From: Apostichopus japonicus
Taxonomy: Eukaryota > Echinodermata > Holothuroidea > Aspidochirotida > Stichopodidae
Assembly: GCF_037975245.1 (NCBI RefSeq)
Contig: NC_092574.1
Coordinates: 12,365,213 to 12,429,212 of the forward strand
Direction of reading: 5' to 3'
Length of the DNA stretch: 64,000 nucleotides
The notes below the pieces were generated by a model that saw only the letters and a program-made list of their open reading frames with translations, was not told the DNA's origin and did not search any database. The position numbers and the translations under genes are program-made. Shown in pieces: positions 1 through 63,100 of this stretch (its first letter is position 1; every line of letters starts with the position of its first letter).

Positions 1-892
1 CAGAATGCAGGCCTATATACTTCCCTATACGTCAGAACGCTATACATAAACTTACATATCTCCGTATATAAATGCGGGTCGCTTGCGCGGCCCAATATGG
101 AAGGACCTTTCGTTATATTTTATGAACACAATGATGTATATAAGGACAAAAATAGTTCTTCTTGCATTTGGCAGAGTCGGTCGGAAATAAATGAAACATT
201 TACTGAATTGGATTTGATCATTTGAACGTGAAAAGCTACTACTGTTATTACTCAAGACGACATATTTGCATTTTATGGGATTTCTTGATTGTGGTTTTCG
301 TATTGAAACGTGGCTTCTCGTCTGAAGCCGAAACCCGAGGCATCCTTTCTCTTAGAAGGGGGACATCTCCTCACTGACAACCAGACAGTCCAGATATGGG
401 TATCTCTGGGCAATTAATGACACGAGAGCAATCAAATTAAGGACTAAGGGGTTTATGAGGCGAACCCCGGAGCTCTGCAGTGACGCTGCTAGCCATCATC
501 GCAGCGTGTACAGAACTGACAAACACACGTGCAAAAGCTATGTGCACAACTAACGCTACATACAGCCTATTACGTAACAACACAAAAATATGCATAGGGT
601 GCAAACTACAAAATTTGGCTTCACTACAGTATTATTGGATTAGACTATTGAGAAGTTGGGAAGTGCATGGATAGAAAGATTAAAAGACCATGTAAGGTTA
701 TATGCAAACGTGAACTCGAACCTTATGCCTGGCAAGTTGTGGCAACCGTACACATGTTTAACGATTTAATTCATTGGAATTGTATTCCATGTGTAGCCTA
801 GTGTAGATACGAGGAACAGAAGCAATTTACAGATACGTTTAACTTAAAATCAGGAAAATCATCACGCTTTATATGAAGTATTAGTTACTAAC
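1..892. other. C3 intron 33, downstream part; no exon recognised
   Basis: Searched on the minus strand for the expected E-x-C-T-x-F-Y start of the C345C region and CxCxE motifs. None seen. The next exon is presumably outside the window. Confidence 0.5.
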
Positions 893-52147
<51,255 letters not shown>

Positions 52148-52261
52148 AACGAATGGCTTCCAAGGAACGTCTGAAATCGCTGCCGAAGAAACAACTCGTT
52201 TTGTATTTTCCGTGTGTGTTTGTGTGTTGTACAGGTCCGGGTCACGGCCTTTGAGGTGTTG

Positions 52262-52317
52262 TTTTATTTCCAGGGCAGATCCGTCTCTATGGGGCTGGTC
52301 GTAAACTTTTCCCGGAA
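52262..52317 (-). promoter_or_regulatory. Putative C3 core promoter: TATA-like box and STAT-type palindrome
   Basis: Read on the minus strand, AAATAAAA (52262-52269) lies about 115 nt before the start codon, and TTCCGGGAA (52309-52317) fits the STAT consensus TTCNNNGAA. STAT and acute-phase control is known for vertebrate C3, but its use here is inference from position and motif alone. Confidence 0.3.
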
Positions 52318-54040
52318 CAGGCCAGCTTTCCCTAACAAGAATTGATTACAATTCACTCCAACGGAAACGAATTATACGGATGCCTCTCATGGATAAGGAT
52401 AGCCCTTTGTTCCTATTCCGCTTTAGGTACATGTTTATATCAGGCGCAGATCCAATAGGGGTAGGTTGTTACCACCCAACCCCACTACCCTTCCTAATCA
52501 ACCACATACACATTTAATAAAATAGTTATATAAGCAACTTTCCGGTCAAAAATTTCCATTTTATTTTTTCTGTCGAACGATCCCCAGAAAACCCTGGGAG
52601 TCGGCCTCACCGATACCAGGGCCAGCTATAGACCCGCCTTTAGAAATCTTAGGTTCCCGTTTAGGAACGTGCAGGTCAGGAAAGGAAGACTAAAGTTTAG
52701 CAAACACCATGCCAACTGCCAAAATATTGATCAGTGTAATTTGACAGGCCATTTGTATCAGATCAAAGGCAATTTTTATATATATCGCCATACACGTACA
52801 ACATTTACTGAAGAAACTAGGAATTTATGGCAAGGTTCCTTATCTACATATAGATGTTGGCCTGATTATGCATGTTATTGTACCAGTCTGCGACCTGCGA
52901 GGTCAAGAATATCTTACTGTAAACTTCCTGTTATGTGTAGATTATGGAGGTGACTACTTGGAATGTAATTATACAACGGATGTCACGTTCGACATGTGCT
53001 ATATTCCTTATCGAATTCAACTTCAATCGTTTCTGTTTTGTTAACTGATTTATTTAGTTGGAATGAAACCAAAAAATTCCCCTAAAAAAAACGGGTGATC
53101 TTTGGGGTATATTTGGTTGCATACGGATCACTGTAATACTTCCTTTGCTGGTATGGGTACAAAAGCTCCCGATATCCTTCCCGACTGGCATCTGGTTTCA
53201 CCATATCCTGGAGGATGCCTTGGACAAATCGAGGGGTGATTTTGTGGAAATTCCGAGGGATCCATAAACTTGTACTACATCACTGTTAATCCGGCTGTTC
53301 TAACTCAGTTACGAAGTTGTCACAATATATAGACAAAGAATGGAACATTTTAAGCAAAGAGTGGTTAGAGGTCTATGTAATCAAATTGAGAAGGAGAGCA
53401 AAGATTTCTTATAGACATGCATCGAAAGGGATCCAAGCTTGAGAGTAGATCAAGTTGCAGGTTTTTGTGCCAAGGCTCTATCTCGGATAACTTCTCCCTT
53501 GCAATATCAAACGGTCCGACAAGTCACTGACCAGAATGTAAGTCGCTTTCGTCCAATCAGAGCGCTAGAAAATAACATGCGGCACTGGTCGTTAAATGAG
53601 AGCACAAGAAGCTGAGATATGTCAACTTAATTCGACATATGTCGATTTCAGGACTTATAGCACACTATAGGCGCACCATATATGTCTCTAGATCATAACG
53701 ATTCCAACAGCTGCTCGAATGGACTTATTTCATGTTGCTATCGTTGGAATTAATATCGTTGGAATACTTTGAAAGCCTTGGTTTAGTTTGAAAAGGATGA
53801 TTATGATGACATCTACGACAAATGTGGTAACAGGTGCTTGATTTATGGTATAAGGGAAGTTAAAGGGGAACAAACGGTACTTTGTCTTCGGTTTACTAGA
53901 ACCAGTGTGTCTTTATAATGAAATATGGAAACGGTTGCAGCGAAAATAAAAAAATAACGAAACAAGAAACAAGGCGAATGACATTCTAGGATTAGTGTGA
54001 AAATGTATAGAAAGTTTTACAGACAAGTATGTACAATAGT
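52318..54040. other. Intergenic region upstream of C3
   Basis: No gene recognised. Contains an isolated GACATATGTCGA palindrome near 53632 and an ORF at 52669-52953 without family resemblance. Confidence 0.45.
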
Positions 54041-54047
54041 CACATAT

Positions 54048-55590
54048 CAGGGGCGTATCCAGGGTTATCCAAACCGGGGGCGCGAATTACTATCTAAGCG
54101 GTGCGCCACCATCGGTTGCCGCGCAGCGTACAAGAAAATTTCTGGTTTTGACAACCCACAGATCACCGGAAATGGCACATCTCGGGCTTGAAAAAGACCA
54201 ACTAGATGTTCACTTTTGCCTGATTAAACCAAGTATTTTCCCAATATTTTTTTTTCCATCAATAACCTTTTTGAAGATTGTCACCAGTCTCACATCATGT
54301 TCGATCCTCATCGCATCTCCTGTGGATCATTGCTTTTGTAGGTGGTTCTACGTCGTGGCCCACAATATCCGTTAGCCCCACTTTTCAAGGTTTTTAGCCC
54401 ATTATTCGTTCAGAATTGGAAAATTCATACTTCTCGTGAAATAAATTCACTTCAAAACATACCAATAATGTTGCACAAAATTTTATCTATGGACAGCCAA
54501 TACAGAGAAACCTCCTTCAATAACAGACCAGTCAAAGTTGAACGCGAAGAGGAAGGAATGTTTAGGAATGTTAGTCAGGGAAATTTCGAAAATTCAGACA
54601 CAGTTTATTTGTTGGTGCATGGGCGCAGATCAGTCATGGATAATGGTGGGGACGCGTGTCTGTTCTCTGACTACTATCTAAGCGGAGCGCGACCATGGGT
54701 TCGCGTGTAGAGTACGAGAAATTTTGGGCAAATATACCTCCCAGATCACCGGAAATAACACTTCCCAGACCCAATGATGATCCCAAACCTCCTTAGGTCA
54801 TAGATCTCATTGCTTAGAAACTTAGTTTGTGGAAATGCATGGGCATCTGCCAAAAAAAAAATCAGGGGACAAATAATCCAAGTAGACTTTTGTATATGAT
54901 GGGTCTGGTTTCGTAACTCATCTGGAAAGCGATTAGAGGGGTGGGCGTAGGGTTGTGGGCGCGCGTTTCCATGCAGGTGGGAACAATCTCATGATGATGT
55001 GTGCGTCCGCCCCCCCCCCCCCCTCCGGCAATGATACACCTTTGGATCCACTACATGATATTCACAGGAAATGTGATCAATTCTCAAATCGCATGCGGAA
55101 TGTTTTATTTTTAGATTCATTGTATGAGTTACGGTACTAGGAGTGGCGTAACAATTAGCATTCAGTTCGCGTTGTATAACATTCTGGACAGTGTTGCATC
55201 GAGGGACATATGTCTAGTGCATTTCGCATATAGATCCTGGGCTAATACCGAAATGCGTCATGTTCCCCGACGATTCGGTCGAGTTCAAGGCCAGCCACAG
55301 CACGCCCCTTGCGAAATCCTCGATCCATCACTGGCTACCCTGCGTATATAATAGGGATCAGCGCTGTTATTATGTCACAGTTCCTCTTTCTCTTCCCGGT
55401 GTCTTGGCGTTTTTCTTCTGTTCCCTCCTTTTACTCCTTTTTCTCTTTCTTCTTTTTCTTTTCCTTTCTTCCCTCTCCTTCTTCCTCTGCCCCCCCCCCC
55501 TTTCCCCTTTTTTCTTCTCTCTTTTTTCTCTCCTCTTTTTCTCACCCGGGGGGGGGGGCGCGCCCCCAACCCCCCCTGGATACGCGCCTG
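54048..55590. mobile_element. Composite 1.5-kb family A element with nested copy
   Basis: Left end CAGGGGCGTATCCAGG and right end CCTGGATACGCGCCTG are inverted repeats. CACATAT directly abuts both ends (54041-54047 and 55591-55597). It contains a second, partial family A copy near 54618 with its own hairpin (54678-54712) and a pyrimidine-rich tract at 55378-55560. The pairing of these two ends is inferred. Confidence 0.55.
55378..55560 (+). repeat. Pyrimidine-rich tract with C- and G-runs
   Basis: Almost pure C/T over 160 bp, ending in a G-run and GCGCGCCCCC. Triplex (H-DNA) potential. Low-complexity open frames here are not genes. Confidence 0.85.
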
Positions 55591-55608
55591 CACATATATA
55601 TATATATT

Positions 55609-55704
<96 letters not shown>

Positions 55705-55740
55705 GAGTTATCTCACTGAGTGCGTATATATATATATATT

Positions 55741-55820
<80 letters not shown>

Positions 55821-55850
55821 TAAATGAGTTATCTCACTGAGTGCGTAGCC
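55591..55850. repeat. Duplicated (TA)n plus AAATGAGTTATCTCACTGAG units
   Basis: Two consecutive units, each (TA)n then AAATGAGTTATCTCACTGAG and TGCG. The first ends near 55725 and the second near 55846. Confidence 0.9.
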
Positions 55851-56137
55851 AGGACTGTAACGAGTGATATTAGGGCCTTCGGGTGTTTGTTTTTTATGGC
55901 AGGAAAAAGCTCTCAGTGCATGGCAGGTACGCCACTGGTTAGCCAGTGCATGTATCAAAGCAAAGTTTCTTAGTTCTTTGAAATAGGCCTATACTGAACA
56001 AATGCACAACAAGGATAATGTTATTAAGTGTATATAACACCCAGTAATACCTATCTTGTCAGCTGAAATGTATTACTTATTCCATGTTAGTTTTAACTGT
56101 TTCTTAGAGGCTCTAAGGAACAGTAAAAACTAACTAA

Positions 56138-56140
<3 letters not shown>

Positions 56141-56178
<38 letters not shown>

Positions 56179-56190
56179 CCTATATATAGG

Positions 56191-56240
<50 letters not shown>
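56141..56240. repeat. (TA)n tract with AGGCCTATATATAGGCCT palindrome
   Basis: TA repeats interrupted once at 56176-56193 by a perfect palindrome. Confidence 0.93.
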
Positions 56241-56242
<2 letters not shown>

Positions 56243-56339
56243 GTATCACTTATTGTGTGTTTTCTGTACGGTTTCATTGAAATGTCCCTTTTTTGGTCAA
56301 CTCTTGTAAGCTTTTAGTTCGTTTTTTCTTTGTATATAC

Positions 56340-56755
56340 CAAGGTTGTCCAACCTTTTTTCAGAGGATCGAGGCCACATGGAATGGTTATGATGAAGGAG
56401 GGGCCGGCCGCATGAACCCTACGCTCGTTTTTTCGATTTTTTGCGCGAAGCCCAAGGCAACAAAATGTGAGCACTGCGCGCGGAGCGCACTGATTTATTT
56501 TCCTTCCTGATAAAACAGATAAATAAAGTCCAGCCGGCACCCCCCCCCCCTCCCCTCCGCTGAGAGAGTGTCACACAAACTGACCTGTATGCAGTTTTTT
56601 GGACCCAGAAGGTTCGAATGATTGATTATATAGCTTCAAATTGTTATAAATAAATCTGCTCACTTAATTTCACACCGTAAAGCATCTCTAGCGGGCCGAA
56701 CGCAACCTGCGGTGGGCCGGACTGTGGCCCGCGGGCGGTAGGTTGGACAACCCTG
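56340..56755. mobile_element. hAT-type MITE (CAAGGTTGTCCAACC ends)
   Basis: Ends CAAGGTTGTCCAACCT and AGGTTGGACAACCCTG. Flanks GTATATAC and GCATATAC match at 7 of 8 bases. GC-rich interior with GGCCGC and CGCGCGGAGCGC. Intergenic between C3 and HMMR. Confidence 0.9.
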
Positions 56756-57015
56756 GCATATACGGTACTGTTCATATTTCTGTCACTACGTTTTGATGTC
56801 CCTTTTCAGACTTTGTATGCTTTACGTTCTCTTTCCTATGCATAAACTGCTCGTTTACTGTCTAACTTTTTATTTTATATGATCAATTTCAAATTTTAAC
56901 CGAGTTACCCCCTGCTATGCAAAAAGTTATAAATAAATCAGTTACAACCGATTATACCGTGTACAGCAAAGCAAACCAAACAGCGTTCCATAACAGCTTG
57001 TGGCCTTCCTTTACT

Positions 57016-57049
57016 ATTGGCCGAAGTCAGCTGACGCTGGATATTTAAA
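57016..57049 (+). promoter_or_regulatory. Putative HMMR promoter: inverted CCAAT box and CHR-like TTTAAA
   Basis: ATTGG (57016-57020) and TTTAAA (57044-57049) lie 23 nt apart, about 110-145 nt before the start codon. Vertebrate mitotic genes, HMMR among them, use CCAAT boxes with a CHR element (TTTGAA or TTTAAA). Only the motifs are seen; cell-cycle control is inference. Confidence 0.3.
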
Positions 57050-57159
57050 TCTAGCAATCTTCAAATTAAAAGCTACATATCAGCCGCGACAAGTAGAGTT
57101 CGAATTACGAACAAATATTGACATCGGCTGGCAGTTCGTTAGGTTATCATCTCTACATT

Positions 57160-57199
57160 ATGTCCTTTCCAAAAGCTAAGAGATTTCTAGAAGTTAAAG
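57160..57199 (+). CDS. HMMR: HMMR exon 1
   Basis: Encodes MSFPKAKRFLEVK plus one base, donor GTAATG. The MSFPKA start is the reason for choosing this Met. The following exon completes an Asp codon in phase. Confidence 0.85.
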
Positions 57200-60100
57200 G
57201 TAATGATAGATCACGAAAAGTCGAAATTTGTAGCCATAACGCAGACCGGTGATAGGCACAGGCTAAGCCTAACGCTAGTAAAACCTTTGCCTAACGCTAG
57301 TAAAACCTTTGACCGACATTTACTCTTCGCAACTACGCCGAAACCCACACATTAACAGTAGCCTATCTCGAGGCTAATAAAAAGCAAGACTAGAGCTAGG
57401 CTAGCTGTAGTAATGGGCTAGTAGTAGTACTACTTAGTAGTGTTTTGTTTAGGATTATCGCAACTTCTCGATGCTAAGCAAACTTACTTTTAAATTAAAG
57501 CCTAGGCCTAGGTAAATGATAATAACTTTGATTTTAATCTACGGTAGCCTATTACTTTAAGAATAGGCTACAGTCATATGAATTTCACAATTCCTTTGAT
57601 CAGATTCAGCTGTGAAGTTTCAACTTTAGTTTAGGCCTAGTGCTAGAGCGATTTCAGCTGTTTTCCACATACGTTACTTTCTGCTGATTACTTTCCGCTC
57701 AAAAAATTTGTCTGCGGAAAACACATTTTTTTTCACTTACCTGTACACTATATTTTCTTTAATTTTAGGATACCAAATTTAGGCAGGATGATTAAAATAA
57801 CATGAGAAAGTATCAAACAACATCAATAAAGGATGGTTAGACTGAGTTCATGTCAGAAAAGTGAAGCTGCTTATAATTTACAGCAGGCTTTGGGTGTTTG
57901 TAATTAGGGATTATTAAAGAAGTATGAGGCAGTCGGCGGATAAAAGGGCAAAGGGACGCCCGCGTTAAGAAGGATTGAATATCTTATAAAGTATAAAAAC
58001 TGGTCCGCATAATGATGCTTTAAAAAAAAAAGTTTTAGCGAGACCAAATCGTCACGGCAGCTCACCTTTTTTCACCTTCACGGCATATCGAAAACTACAA
58101 CCCAAAAAGGTGGCACTGTTTAACTAAAATTAAACTTGTGCTTACAGCCTAAGTTAGTGCTTACAGCCTAAGCTACAACCTTATAGCTATCCTAATAATA
58201 ATCTAGTCTTGAAGGTATTGTACATTTAATCGGACTGGTACAGTCAAATCCTATCTTTTCCATCTTCCTAAATCCTTCCATGTGCCTAATCATTTCAGTC
58301 AGTCATTCTGTTCCTCCCAAAACAAACCGGTACTTTCCGCTGAAAAAAACATTGTTTTCTGCTGACAAATTTGTTTGCGGAAAACACCGTTTTGTTTCAG
58401 CGGAAAGTAACGTGTGCGGAAAATAACGGTATTCGTTAGAGTTGGGATGCTATGTAAGTGAACAGTAATAACATGTACAGTAAGCCTAGAATAACCAAAA
58501 TTTTGATTTCCCATTTGCAGTTTTTATACAATTTATTGTCAGATTGTATAAACAAATTTTCTACCCTTTTTATACAGTACCTTACAGCATTGATTTATAT
58601 ATCATGTTTGTATCTATTTTACTGTAAAGCGCCTTAGAACAATTTCTGTTTTGGATAAGGCGCTATAGAAATCTTACTGTACATTATAGGCTAGGCCAGG
58701 CTATGTAGCAACTGTCTTCATGTGAGTTCTCACAGATGATACCCAGAAATCATCTAAATTTCATATAAATTGATATGTGGTAGCTTTATTAGTTGTTACC
58801 AGTCTAGGCTAGACCTAGCCGGTTCCAGTGCCATTCCGCCATTGGTACTGTACATACCGCCAGACCATTCCGCCATAAGTTTCGATCCTTTCTGCCATGG
58901 CGCAAAGGATCGAAATATATGACAGAAAGCTACAATTTCTAATTTTTACACAGGAATGTATATTTTGGTGAAACTTTCTTTGATTTTCTTAGAAGGATAG
59001 GTACACCGTCTTCAAATGAAATGGTTCACTGCATAGACTTTAATTGTAGTTAAGACAAGATCAATTGGGGAATACTGTAGATGTATAGTCTTTAACGTAC
59101 AGGTTGAATCAATAGTTTTAATTGAATGTTTGTAAGACTGTGGATACACTGTAATCAAATATATAATAATATATATAATATATCATTAAACTGCAGAATC
59201 AAGAAATTAATTGACAGCGAACAGTCTTACTGGTGTGAATAGCGAGTAACCAGTTGTGATTGTAGGCCTATTTTGAAAGTAGATGCACAATATATAATAT
59301 ATATACTGTACACCTTACTAAGCAGCCCTGATATTCAACATTTGGTTCTGTTTGTTTGTAGATACAACACCTGCCCCAGACCAGTACAATGTCAGTGCAT
59401 CAGCTAAGCCACAGGGTGTGGCTTTGCCAACTACTGAGAGATTCAAGGAGCCAAAAGGTACAGTTTACACCTTCTGGGCAAGGATGTACCACATGCTTTT
59501 CTTCATGCCCCCTCAGGAAACCAGAAATTTGTTTCTTTCAAGTTTAAAACTCAAGTTCCAGGTTATTCACCTATGGCAGACTTATATGGGTGGTGGAAGG
59601 CGAAGCTTTAATTGGGTGCTTGTACGGAATGTACACTGATTGTGCAGTACCTACTGTAGCTGCCTACCTTGGTAGACCTGCAGTAGATTCTAGTACAGTG
59701 CCTAAGTGATGAAAGTTTTCAATCATTAAATGACATTGAACATTTCCCTTACATTATGTTACTGAAGCAATGAAACATGTTAATGTGTTGTTTGTGTTTC
59801 TGGTGGAAGGCAAGGCTTAACTGGAACCCTTATTTTGCTAAGGATAAGGAAGTACTTGAAAAGGTCCAGATGAGGTCTACTAGGATGATTAGTTCCTTAA
59901 AGAGGGTTCCTTATTATAGGCGGTTACAACTGTTGAATCTCACCACACTGGAGCTTAGGAGGTTACGTGGGGACTTGATCCAGGTTTTCAAGATTGTGTA
60001 TGGTTTCGACAATTTATCCTTTACCGACTTTTTCATGTTTGCTAACAGTAGTTGTACTAGAGGTCATTGTCTTAAACTCCAAAAGTCGCATCGTAGGATT

Positions 60101-63100
60101 AATATTCGGCATAACTTTTTTTCTAATAGGGTTGTGAATGAGTGGAATGGTTTGCCTGAGAAAGTTGAACTTGCAAGTAGTGTCAATGGGTTTAAGAACG
60201 CTTTGGACAAGCACTTTAAGCATTGTAATCGGGTCTGAGTGTTTGTGTCTTCAGTTTTTATTCCTCTCTCTATAGGGACCTTGATGGGGACTTAAGTGTC
60301 CCTCCTGATCCTTTTTTCTACTAAACTAAACTAGGTGCTTGTACGGGATGTACACTGATTGTGCAGTACCTACTGTAGCTGCCTACCTTAGTAGACCTGC
60401 AGTAGATTCTAGTACAGTGCCTATTAGTGATGAAAGCTTTCAAATATTAAATTGCATTGAACATTTCCCTTACATCTACAGTATAGTCTTTGTAGTATGT
60501 TACTGAAGCAATGAAACATGTTCATGTGTTTTTTGTGGCCTTTGATTATATATTGTACATAGTGTTTGTTACTGGAGCCAAGAGACATGTTTCTTGTGGC
60601 CTTTGGTAATATATATGTGAATAATATATAGTGTTTGTTACTGGATCAATGAAACATGTTAATGTGTTTCTTGTGGCCTTTGGTAATATATTGTATGGGA
60701 ATAATATAGTGTTCAAGTTGTTGTGCTGCAGCTATGTAGGCTCTGAAATTTGTCTCAGTTTAATTACTTGATGGTTCTTGTATTATACATGTATATCCAC
60801 ACTTACACAGCAACTTTCAACTGGCATCTTTGCGATGCAGTACTGGTCCGATACATTTTCCTTGTATACTTTGTCCACACAGTGTGCCTGTTAAATACTG
60901 TTTATTCTCATTTTCTCTTTAGATCTGGCACCAAAGTCTCTTAACAACACGTTGTTGTTCATGTCACCTTTAAGAAAAGTATCATCTACTGAGTCTCTCG
61001 TAAGTGAAGCATACATCAAATGATGCATTGTCACACAACTTTGGATGTTTTTTTATGAATTTGTTAAACACAGCCAGGTTCTCTACTTACTCTATCAGGA
61101 GATGCATGAACGCTTTTCCCAAAAGAGCAAAGCAGTTTCTTATAGAAAAGTAGTTTCAAATAGAAAAGTAGTTTTTTTCTGCTTATTTACAGTTTGAGTT
61201 AGTGTAATTATTTACCCTCATTTTAGTTCAGTAGCCATTTCTGATGTGCCCATCGATATGGAGTGGCATGATAAAAGAAGCACAAGTCTTATCTAGATAA
61301 CTTTATCATCTTTAAACTAATATAAAACTAAATAACTGCTGATAACTTACTATTAAAGCAGCATTTTGCGTTGGGTCGCTTTTTTCCACCTTTTTAACAT
61401 ATGCATCGATTTTTTTACGTGTATCAATCATAAAACAGCAAACTAAGATACCATCCAAGTTTCACCCTGCCAAGAGCGTTAATTAGCGAGTAATTAACGA
61501 TTTATATCGATAATGAGTAAAAGTGTCCTCGACAAAGTTTTCATATCTCCAAATCCACTAGTTTGAATTCCACCAATCAGTGAATAGTATGTTTATTCAT
61601 GAGCATTTTGCGTTTGGTCGCCGTTTTCTACTAATTTTGACATGTCCATCGAGTTTTTTACATATATCAAATCACAAAACAGCAAATTAAGATATTAGCC
61701 AAGTTTTTCCCTGCCAAAAACGTTAATTGGCGAGTATTTTACATACAAAATTAAATCGCATTCAGTTCCCAAACCCACTAGTTTGAATTCAACCAATCAG
61801 AGATGCAGGTTTAGTTATGAGCCGTTGCTAAAAATAGATTCAAGACTTTGCGTTGGGAGTTGTTATGCAACTCCCTGGTACAACTGACACTGTACACAAT
61901 AGACTGTACACAAATCAAGCGTGGTGTTATATTACGTATCTGTCAATGACGTTCGTAGTGTTTAAATATTCATATTATGGGCGAGGTTTATTGGGTTCCC
62001 AACGGAAAATATCTTGGAGAACAACAAAGTTGAAAGTTGCAATTTTTCGACTTTTATGCCACCATTTGAAGTAAAATATAAATAGATAAGCTAGTTATGT
62101 ATGTCGTTATGGCATACTGGAGTCAGTGAGGTTGAGAAATATCATAGTCGAGGACGCAAAATGCTGCTTTAATGTCAGTTTAGAGGTGACAGAACTTTGG
62201 CAATGGGAGGGGGGGGAGGAGAAGGATCATATGTGTCTTACTTTCTATGCCACTCCATGGTCTGACTGACATTCTAGTTTTTAAAAAGTGAGCACTGGAG
62301 ATAAATGAAAATTGTGATTATTACTGACAATTGATGTCAGAGCTGATGTAAGACTGCTGTTGTTGAAATGTCTGGATTTTTGAACATGCATCTTCATTTG
62401 CTCCACAGCCTCCATCTGGAAGTACACAAACAAAGAGGAGAGTTTCTCGCAGTCAAGATGACAGAAGACTCAAGGAACTGGAATCAGAGGTAAGAAGAAA
62501 ACTTGTCAAATAAGTTTGTTAGGTGGCAAAATGTATTTCAGAATTTAATTAACATCTAGAACAAAGTGAACAAGTTTGCAAAGTTCCTTTGTTGTTAATA
62601 TTTCCAACACATTCACTTTAGATTTACTTTGTCCATTTCTGCAGAAATTTGATAACATTTAGTGGGTAACTTCCTACTTCTAGTACTACGGAAAATCATA
62701 AACCAAGTTCTCCGTCTATATATACTCCAAACTTATTGCAGTACAGGTTTAAAATCATAGATATACATGTGGCAAAATGTTTAGTATTCTCTACATTTTC
62801 AATCTTAATCATTTATCTCTGATGACCATGATTCAATTGTTGTGGCATATTTGAAGCTAGATCTTTGTGGATTATGTTATGTAAACAACATGATCTTGGT
62901 GTACACTTTATTTTCCTTGCTTTGAAAGGTACAAAGATTGGTCAAATACCAGGCTTACTTGGATCGTCAACGGCAGCAAGAGAAAGATGAAGTTACAAGA
63001 CTGGAGGGTAATCTTCAGAGAACACTAAAAGAAAAGACTGAAATACAGGCAGCTCTGGCCAAAACCGAGAAACAACTGCTTGACACTACCAAAGCAAGAG

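Noticed and set aside
59777-59800. Met at 59777 as a true start codon of the retroelement frame
   Set aside because: It lies in the duplicated flank, upstream of where similarity to CR1-like proteins begins.
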